This document shows, piece after piece, positions 56,477 through 64,000 of a stretch of DNA of 64,000 bases (its first letter is position 1; each line of letters begins with the position of its first letter). The notes beneath the pieces were generated by a model. The model was given only the letters and a program-made list of their open reading frames with translations. It had not been told where the DNA came from and searched no databases. The translations under genes and the position numbers were made by a program. Source of the DNA: Pseudeuparius sepicola (lineage: Eukaryota > Arthropoda > Insecta > Coleoptera > Anthribidae); the NCBI GenBank assembly GCA_963920635.1, contig OY987306.1, positions 11,984,001-12,048,000 on the forward strand. Direction: 5' to 3'.

Positions 56477-58880
56477 TAGTGGAGTCAACTAGGAAAATAA
56501 CTTCGAAGAAATTCCGGGAGTTTTAGATTTTGTTGGAATGTGTTCGTTTTGATGTCTTGAAACAAAATCCGAAGAGTCCGCAGCGCAAAATAGTGTGCGA
56601 TTTTTTTTATTTGACAATAACTGTCAAGAATATAGGTTTTTTGTTAATAACTTATTTAATAAGCGTTTTTATAGAATTTAACTAAGTACATTCGAAAGAG
56701 CAGGCAATTTCTCAAAAAAAATGTATTTACATATTTTTTGTAAAATAATTAAGTAATGAATGAGAATTTTTTTAAGATCATACGTTTTCATGCTTCCTCG
56801 TATTTAAGAGGCAGCCGAAATTGAGAGCGGCGCGTGGAGCGCGAGACAGTTAAACAGTAATAACTTTTTACACACACAACTAATTCATATGCAACAAAGT
56901 TTATTGGAAAGTGACACCGTAAAGCAATTAAAAAATCTTGTAGCATTAATTTTCATGAAGGGATACGCCTGTCATATTATTGTAAAGTTGACCTTGATCA
57001 AAATTTCATGCATTTTCACAATAATTGACGTTACATGGTCAATTTGTAATATTTTTGAGCTATATTACAGAATGTTTCTACTAAATGTATGTAGTTTTGA
57101 ATGAGCAATATAACATTACGATAGCAAACCTCGTTTGTTTTCTTTTTCACTTTGAAGATATAGATTTTTCATAAATTCTTGCTATCGTATATTCAATATT
57201 TATTTCAAACGCTCATAATATTCGCATAAAATTAGATATTGAAAGTCAATAGGTGACTTTTTGAAGCTTAAAACGTGTGCTTTTTGATAGAATAAGTAAT
57301 TTTAATGTATTTATCTTTTTTCTCGTTTATTTTTGCAGTAAGCCGCGTTATAATCAATTTCCCGAAACGCAGAACTCGATTTTCCTAAGTGAAAGTACAC
57401 GTTCTAAACATAATTTCCGCTCGTGATTATCAGCTTTTGGAGAAAGAACTCTCTTCATGTGTTCTCAGCTTTCATACAATAATACGAATTCAATAATAAA
57501 TATAATAATTTCCACTTTCTTTCTCGTAAATACTTCATACATGCAGTGACTACAGCTATAGTCACTGATACATGTTTGTATACTACTATAGTCCCCATTT
57601 TCGATCCACTGAGAACATGCGTTTGTATGTGTGTATGTATGTGCGTGTGTTTGTGAGGCGTGTTAGTCGGCAGGTAGTCGGCAAATGTTATTCTGTTCCC
57701 TTGGAGCACAGCTTGTATTGACGTGGGGACGAATGGCACAGCCTAAATTTATATTATCCTCCGAAAAATCCAAGCATATACAGGGTGTTTTATTAAAGGT
57801 GAAGAGGTACCATATCTCAGGAATTAATAGTCCTGGAGCTTTGGGGAAAAATCTTCTTAAGTAATATGGTCACGAAAAATCGCTGGAAATTATATTTAAG
57901 TTTGTAGGTAGGCCGCTAGGGGGCGTATTCGCAACAGTAAATTTGAAAAATGAGTTTTCTCAGAAAAATATCTAATAAATATCAAAAATAATTATATTGC
58001 ACTCTTCAGCAAATACTGAACAATTTTCTTTAAAGATTTTTTGCTCTTGCTCTTCAAATAGAGGTGAGACGGGCGGATAAACATTGACTTGAAAAAATGC
58101 TGCTAACTCCGGTTTGGTTTAACTGAATTGGTTGAATTTGGGCTTGTTGAAGAGAGATTTCCTTCTTCTATCAAATGATTGTCCAGTAAGATCATTTCGA
58201 ATTTCGTGGTCACCGCTAAAGGCCGCAATTCGAAAAATTTCCCTTTTTAAAAATTCTCTCCGAAATTTTAAATTCAATTACATTTATTCTGTTATAATCG
58301 AAAAGTAGATTACATTTACAACAAAAAATACTTCGGTATTTTGATATCTTCATTGGTTTCGGAGTTATCGCTAAAAGAATAATTATTATAAGAATGCCAT
58401 ATGAAATACATAAATAAAAATCTCCTTGAGCTTTTCGTAAGTAGCTAGATTTTCACTTTTTATTCCCTTAAACGTATTTCTAATTTACTTACCTTAGGTA
58501 CCTGTCGTATTGATATGACATTATCTGGAAAAAAAATTTAAATTTAAAATTCGATTATTCTTGCATTCAACTTCATTTTTACTAGGCGTCATTTTATTGT
58601 TCATTTTTTTTTACTTCATATTCATAATCAGCATCTCAAAAAACATAAAAATATACACTTTCATTGAAAAATAATGATTCTACAATTATTTTTGAGAAAT
58701 TTCGATGAAAGATCAATTTTTTGATTTTTTTTATTTTTAAAATAAAAAGCGCACTTTTTCAACCTGCGGACTTTTAAATAAAAGTATGTTTGAAGGTGGT
58801 TCAAATGGTTTTATTCAAATCCATGACTTCCCTAATTAATTCCTAATTAACACTATTTTTCGTCTACGTTGACTCCACTA
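56477..58880. mobile_element. 2,404-bp element of unknown class inside the gypsy protease
   Basis: Perfect 13-bp inverted ends, TAGTGGAGTCAAC and GTTGACTCCACTA, flanked by ATA (56474-56476 and 58881-58883). Removing the element and one ATA restores the protease frame. The interior has no long frame with recognisable similarity. It includes CpG-rich DNA near 56814-56850, a GT-rich stretch at 57615-57655, and an old repeat end ACAGGGTGTTTTATTAAAGG at about 57780. The 3-bp duplication would fit PIF/Harbinger or CACTA-type elements, but the end sequence fits neither well. Confidence 0.8.
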
Positions 58881-58883
58881 ATA

Positions 58884-59412
58884 GGATTGCAGGATTGCAC
58901 AGGAGAGCACGACGCCTTTATAACCATAGGCTCTACTAAGTTCAAGCACAGAGTCCTTGTGGCCGAAATAACCGACGATGTCATATTAGGACTCGATGTC
59001 ATGCGTGAACAGCGGTTCAAGATAGAAGTTCACGAGAGAATTTTGAGGACAAAGACAGAAGAGATTCTGATGACACATCCTAACATGGCTGGCAACACTA
59101 CCCGAACTGTGACCGCTTATGAAGATACCACGGTTCCGGCTAATTCAGAAAAGATTATCAAGGCCACCTACGATGGACTGAATTGTGGAACCCGAAGAAG
59201 GATGCGGACTGTATAAAAGAGGTATATTTCCTGCGAAGACGCTGACCACCAAAAGAGGGCGTGTAATATTTGTGCGGATTGCTAACCTGAAGAACTATGA
59301 TCAAAATTTGAGCAAAGGCGAAAAGATTGGGTTATGCCATGAAGTTCAGACAGTTATGAGAAATCAGGTTGCAACACAGCAAGTTCCACAGCCCCTACCA
59401 GAGAGTCTGTAG
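58884..59412 (+). pseudogene. Gypsy protease C-terminus and linker
   Basis: Continues the protease with DDVILGLDVMRE (the ILG flap-strand motif of retropepsins). A frameshift near 59190-59215 puts the linker (GCGLYKRGIFPAKTL) in another frame, ending at a stop at 59410. Confidence 0.85.
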
Positions 59413-60276
59413 AAGATGGTCGAAGAAGCCGCTGCTTACTTAACATGGAGCAGCAGTACCAACTGCGAAAACTGATTGAAGAAAATCGTGATGTGTTTGC
59501 TACGTCTGAATGCGATTTTGGAAGGACAGGTTTAGTACAGCACAGGATAAATACTGGTAATAGCCCTCCGATCAAACAGGCTCCTCGAAGGATACCCCTT
59601 GCTAAGCAAGAAGAGGTCTCAGCTATGATGAAGGAAATGGAACAACAGAGAATCATTGAACCGTTACAGAGCCCATGGACTTCTCCAGTTGTCCTATTGA
59701 AGAAGAAGGATGGTTCTATGAGGTTCTGCGCAGACTATCGACGGTTAAATGACGTCACCAAGAAGGACAGCTACCCTCTACCCAGAATAGATGACACTTT
59801 AGACACTCTATCTGGTTCGAAATGGGTTTCCAACGTTGGACTTGAAGAGTGGGTACTGGCAAGTCCAAATGCACACTCAAGATAAAGACAAAACTGCATT
59901 TTCTACTGGTACAGGTTTATGGCAATTTAATGTTATGCCATTTGGCCTCTGTAATGCACCAGCAACCTTTGAGAGGCTCATGGAGTATGTGCTAAGAGGT
60001 ATGACATGGAAAACCTGTATAGTATATCTGGATGATGTCATTATTTTGGGAAGAACATTTGAAGATCACTTGAAGAATGTCCGAGAGGTATTCCAGAAGT
60101 TACTAGAAGCTAACTTAAAACTAAGCCCAAAGAAATGCTGTTTCTTCAAGAAGGAAGTTAGATATTTGGGGCATGTAATTTCAGAGCAAGGAGTTAAAAC
60201 AGACCCAGAATAGATAGAGACAATTGAAAAATGGCCGCGACCAAAAGATAAACATGAACTAAGGAGCTTCCTGGGC
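59413..60276 (+). pseudogene. Gypsy reverse transcriptase, frameshifted
   Basis: Frame 59445-59885 has PIKQAPRRIPLAKQEEV, SPVVLLKKKDGSMRFCADYR and YPLPRIDDTLDTLSG. After a shift near 59840, frame 59836-60213 has MDLKSGYWQV, FNVMPFGLCNAPATFERLM and the catalytic VYLDDVIILG. A TAG at 60211 interrupts the start of the connection domain, which continues in frame (WPRPKDKHELRSFLG). All expected RT blocks are present in order. Confidence 0.93.
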
Positions 60277-60864
60277 ATGTGCACTTATTACAGGAGATTC
60301 GTCCTAAACTTTGCACACATAGCCAGGCCGCTGCATAGGCTCACAGAGGATGGGATCGATTATATGTGGACCCCAGATTGTGAAGAAGCATTTCAGACCT
60401 TGAAGAAAGCTTTATGTTCTTCACCGATTTTGACGTTTCCCGTTCCTGGAAAGACATTCATCGTGGATACAGATGCCAGCAACTTTGGTGTTGGAGCAGT
60501 GCTGTCCCAGGAGCAAGAAAGGCAAGAAAAAGTTATTGCCTATTTCAGTAAAACTCTGTCAAAGCCAGAGAGAAACTACTGCGTGACAAGAAGGGAACTG
60601 CTAGCAGTGGTCAAGGCCGTTGAACATTTCCACAAGTATTTATATGGCCAACCTTTCATATTAAGAACAGATCACGCATCACTAAAATGGCTATCCCAGT
60701 TCAAGAACCCAGAAGGACAAGTGGCAAGATGGCTTCAAAGGCTGCAGGAATATGACTTCAAAGTGGAACATCGCAAAGGGGACAACCATAAGAATGCTGA
60801 TGCATTATCAAGAAGACCCTGTAATGAAGACTGTCATCACTGTAGTCGACATAATTTTATGTAA
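60277..60864 (+). pseudogene. Gypsy RNase H domain
   Basis: Begins with the thumb motif CTYYRRFVLNFA, then FIVDTDASNFGVGAVLSQ, SKPERNYCVTRRELLAVV, LRTDHASLKWL and the C-terminal DNHKNADALSRRPC. The catalytic Asp and Glu positions (DTDAS, RREL, TDHAS) are present. The frame ends at 60864 and the polyprotein goes on in another frame. Confidence 0.93.
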
Positions 60865-62214
60865 ACGAACTTCTGTCCGTGGACCTGAAAATTGGGATTC
60901 GGAAGTCATCGCCAGAGAGCAAAGCGAAGATCCCATATTCGGTATAATATTTGACCTAAAATAAGACATATACCCAAACCTGAATGGAAAGATGTTTCGG
61001 ACAAATCACCAGAGTTGAAGGCATACTGGGCACAATGGGACTCGTTAGTAATTAAAGATGGTGTACTAAAGAGAGTTTGGGAAAGTCCAGATGGAAAAGA
61101 AAAGCTATTTCTGACAGTACTTCCCAAGAAGAGAGTGTCGGAGGTCCTGAAAGCCGTGCACGAAGGCGTTGGAGGTGGACACTTTGGCATTAGTAAGAGC
61201 TTGAATAAAGTTAGAGAGAGGTTTTACTGGGTAAACTCTCGGGAAGGTGTCGAAGAGTGGTGCCGCCGGTGTGAAGAATGTGCTTCGGCGAAGGGACCAA
61301 AAACTAGGAACAGGGGTAAAATGATGCAATACCTGGTCGGAGCTCCTTTTGAAAGGATTGCCATCGACGTAGCGGGACCGTTCCCAACCAGCGAATCTGG
61401 CAACCGTTATGTGTTAGTCGTCATGGACTACTTCAGCAAATGGCCAGAAGTTTATCCAATCCCCAACCAAGAGGCCACACCACAGTCGCAGAGGTCTTGT
61501 TCCAAAATTGGGTATGTCGTTTTGGTGTTCCAAGAGAACTAACTACACTCTGATCAGGGCCGCAATTTTGAGTCGGAGGTATTCCAAAATGTCTGCCGCC
61601 TGCTAGGGATTTCCAAGACAAGAACAACACCCCTGCACCCCCAGTCTGATGGTATGGTGGAACGGTTCAATAAGACTTTAGAAACATACCTGAAGATGGT
61701 AGTGAATCAGAAACAAAGTAATTGGGACACATGCATACCACCTTTTCTATTGTCCTATCGTTCCGCTGTGCATGAAACGACAGGAAAGTCTCCAGCTAAG
61801 ATTATTTTCGGAGACGATCTAAGCCTCCCTATCGACATCATAACAGGCCGACCAGAAAATCCAGAATCTACTGATGACTACATGAGTCACCTGAGAGAGC
61901 GACTCCAGTTGGTTCATGAAGACGTTCGCCAGAAGTTGCATCAAGAAAGTGACAAGATGAAGATCCGCTACGATCTGAAAGCAACCAGGGTTAAATTTAA
62001 TGTGGGTGACAAAGTGTGGTTATACAATCCCAAGCGAACAAAAGGTCGGTCTCCGAAACTCGATAGAAGTTGGGAAGGACCATACATCGTCGTGAACAAG
62101 ATTAATGATGTCGTTTATCGTATGAGACGTAGCCCAACAGCAAAGATGAAGATAGTAAATATCGTCTGGTTGTCTCCGTACCATGAGAAGATAGATGAAG
62201 GTCATATAACTTGA
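60865..62214 (+). pseudogene. Gypsy integrase, several frameshifts
   Basis: The HHCC zinc region (HEGVGGGHFGISKSL and WCRRCEECASAK) and first core Asp (IAIDVAGPFP) lie in 61015-61542. A frameshift near 61480-61550 separates them from the second Asp (SDQGRNF, about 61549) and the Glu (GMVERFNKTLE, 61651 on). The C-terminal GPF/Y region (WEGPYIVVNKINDVV) ends the polyprotein at 62214. No envelope frame fits in the 30 bases before the 3' LTR. Confidence 0.92.
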
Positions 62215-62233
62215 TTGGGACGATCAAATGTTA

Positions 62234-62244
62234 GAGGGGGGCAG
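62234..62244 (+). other. Polypurine tract
   Basis: GAGGGGGGCAG immediately before the 3' LTR, the usual priming site for plus-strand DNA synthesis. Confidence 0.75.
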
Positions 62245-62789
62245 TGTAACGAAAAATGCCTCTAAAGTTGTTATATCAGCTTTCAAGGAATATGTCTGCA
62301 CGGTTTTCTAACCTACTCAAAGATTTAGCAGATAAATTTTAAATTTGGGTATTCTACTTACAGTTTTATATTTTTGTAATTAATTTAGAGCCATTTTCCG
62401 TCATATATTTGTTGGCCTGAGGCCCCCAGGGCCCCATTTTCCTTTAGATTCATTGTTTTCCCTGTAAAGCTTCCATAACTTTCTAGGAAGTTTGCTGGAA
62501 CTTTATGATTTGTGAACTATCATTGGCCAGGAATATTCTAGAGTCTTCTCCAGTCTTCCTTTTGAGTATATAAGCCCTGGGAATTGGGCCTGGAGGAAGT
62601 GAATGGCACAGATTAAATAATATAATATATGAAGGTTAGAAAGCGATTTTGTGCGAATTTTGGAGCAGAAAGAATATTCTTGGACAGTGACAGCAATCTG
62701 ACAAATTTATTTGTGATTTTTGAAGGCTAAACAATAAAGTTGGTAACCAAGGCAACGAGTTTGGTCTGTGATTGTTGAGATACAGTACA
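62245..62789 (+). repeat. Ty3/gypsy 3' LTR (545 bp)
   Basis: TGTAACGAAAAATGCC ... GAGATACAGTACA. Collinear with the 5' LTR apart from the 605-bp insertion there and about 30 extra bases here near 62605 (TGGCACAGATTAAATAAT). TATA-like GAGTATATAAGCC and a polyadenylation-type AATAAAG are kept. Confidence 0.93.
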
Positions 62790-62818
62790 ATATGTTATAA
62801 TAACATAATAGGAAATGG

Positions 62819-63254
62819 CCAATGACGTCAAAACCTATAGACGTGGCGCCCCATTGTTAAAATGCCCTTTATTTTGACCCCAAGATTAAATATATCCATA
62901 CTACTCTAAAAACATGCCACAAACAAAGACAGAAAGTCAACCATCAACCAACTATACACCCGGTGATTCTCGGTTATAGTTCCTCCAGAATCACACTTAG
63001 ATATCGCATGTTTTTTCTTGTTTGGGGGCGCCGGAAGCATCGCAACCTCACCTGAAGATTCGGGGGATGGTCTAACGACGCCAGCCTCCGAGCCCAGAGT
63101 CGAAATAAGTTCGCTACGGCTCGACAAAAAGGGGCAATTTCTGACAATCTCGCGACATTTTCGGAATAATTTAATGGAGCGCTTAGATTGTGATTAGTTC
63201 TGGGCGTCAAGCGTTTATCAAAACAAACCTGTCTATAGGTTCTGACGTCATTGG
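62819..63254. mobile_element. 436-bp non-autonomous element with CCAATGACGTC ends
   Basis: Inverted ends CCAATGACGTCAAAACCTAT and ATAGGTTCTGACGTCATTGG, flanked by AAATGG (62813-62818 and 63255-63260; GGAAATGG if the ends are read two bases shorter on the right). Removing it restores the mariner-like transposase frame. The interior is CpG-rich with short minus-strand frames (for example MSSRSELISTLGSEAG) that match nothing I know. The class is uncertain. Confidence 0.78.
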
Positions 63255-63540
63255 AAATGGCGCACCAAACATTTACTTTTTTTAAATACTGGCGGCGGTT
63301 CGCAATTCTAAACTCTGGGTTTTTCCTACTCCAGTATCTCACATGCTGAGAGGCTACAGTGCCATTTGTACTGAAGGTTGACTCATCTGAGAACATTATC
63401 AGCTTATGAAAGTTCACGTTGTTATTTAGAATTTCATCACCGACCCACAAACAAAAATCCAAGCGTTTGTAACTGTCCCCATCTTCCAAAGTATGGTTAA
63501 AAATTGGTTTAAAAGGATAAATTTTATTTTCCTTTAACAC
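63255..63540 (-). pseudogene. Mariner-like transposase, N-terminal part of the catalytic domain
   Basis: Carries LKENKIYPFKPIFN, RLDFCLWVGDEI, the first catalytic block IMFSDESTFSTNG, then VRYWSRKNPEF and KKVNVWCAIS. The frame begins about where a mariner transposase is in its linker, and upstream the element's inverted arm starts at once, so the DNA-binding N-terminus is lost. The C-terminal half is at 53376-53771. Confidence 0.85.
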
Positions 63541-63979
63541 ATTTTGAATATGGCTTTTTTACAGATTTGTAAACTTTGGCCTCGTTTTCTTAAAGACAAC
63601 ATCGTTCTTATTTTGACAAATATGTCACAGTATCAGTTATCAATGGCGTAATCAAATAAAAAGGTCGGAATATAACTTGGAAAAATTTCGGTTTTCATTT
63701 AGAAATTTCAAATTTTTCCTTGAAAATCTGGAATAAGAATTCTTTTGAAAAAGTTTTTTATTTGACGTTTTGCATTAAAATTTATAAAAGGCCAACTTTA
63801 CTCTTCATCAAATTTTACGTTTTTGTATTTTTTGCATACCCTGTACAAAAAACCAATTTTTGGCATCGTGGATCTTATTTTTAAAGCAAGCAAAAACTTT
63901 TATAAAGAATAACATTTTTTCGTATCTTTCACTTTTTGGTCCATTTGTCCTCTTATTTACCCCATCCGTGGACATACTG

Positions 63980-64000
63980 TATATATTTAAATTTAATAAT
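63980..64000 (+). pseudogene. Copia RNase H, continuation at window edge
   Basis: Immediately after the mariner-like terminus the sequence can be read in the copia frame as IFKFNN, which fits the residues expected after SGY in copia RNase H. Only about 20 bases are available, so this rests on position and a short match. Confidence 0.5.

Larger units (their letters stand above)
53076..63979 (-). mobile_element. Mariner-like element with long inverted repeats, split by a gypsy element
   Basis: Ends CAGTATGTCCACGGATGGGG (53076) and the reverse complement at 63960-63979, with TA-rich flanks TATA on both sides. The inverted arms are long, about 350 bp (53076-53440 and 63640-63979). Without the gypsy (53809-62789) and the small insertion (62819-63254) the element is about 1.48 kb. 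It carries a minus-strand transposase in two pieces. It lies inside the copia RNase H. Confidence 0.85.

Noticed and set aside
62215..62244. Search for an envelope gene after gypsy pol
   Set aside because: Only 30 bases separate the pol stop from the 3' LTR, so this element has no third frame like that of errantiviruses.

Overview
Eukaryotic DNA, most likely from an insect. It is AT-rich, with no operons or bacterial-style genes, spliceosomal splice sites, and a transposon mix typical of insects: Jockey-type LINE, Penelope-like elements, Ty3/gypsy, copia, mariner-like, hAT and Crypton. I cannot fix the insect order from this window.

Host gene. One host gene is recognisable, on the minus strand: the 5' end of a dual oxidase (Duox). 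Coding exon 1 (38658-38730) encodes a signal peptide and ends at a GTCAGT donor in phase 1. Exon 2 (20958-21038, 81 nt, phase 1 at both ends) encodes the start of the peroxidase-like domain. Intron 1 is 17.6 kb. Intron 2 runs from 20957 past the left edge of the window, where the rest of the gene should lie. The promoter side is at about 38.77-38.90 kb, with two TATA-like sequences and two short upstream ORFs, one of which overlaps the Duox ATG as TAATG. Everything else is Duox intron or upstream DNA filled with transposons.

Layout. 1-20.9 kb (intron 2): palindromic elements, a 5'-truncated Jockey, a Penelope fragment, a 1.1-kb hAT derivative, two copies of an 850-870 bp palindromic element (family G), and copy 1 of a 2.9-kb TTAA-flanked element. 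21.0-38.7 kb (intron 1): palindromic repeats, a degenerate DUF4817-type mariner, a 1.97-kb Foldback-like element with 20-bp tandem arrays in its arms, and a CpG-rich stretch of unknown nature at 31.3-31.8 kb. 38.9-46.7 kb: a Crypton recombinase remnant with a hAT MITE in it, family G copy 4 with a tiny hAT MITE nested inside, and a foldback made of Penelope termini. 46.7-64 kb is a nest of insertions. The second copy of the TTAA element (inverted relative to copy 1) sits in a palindromic repeat, with a perfect empty site visible elsewhere in the window. It is followed by a Penelope RT/GIY-YIG fragment and a copia fragment. The copia fragment is split by a mariner-like element, which is split by a complete but dead Ty3/gypsy element, which itself carries two further insertions.

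No coding sequence here other than the two Duox exons looks functional. All transposase and reverse transcriptase frames carry stops, frameshifts, truncations or insertions. The value of the window lies in the Duox 5' structure and in the readable history of nested insertions, several with target-site duplications legible by eye. Alignments were done by eye, so copy boundaries marked approximate may be off by some tens of bases.
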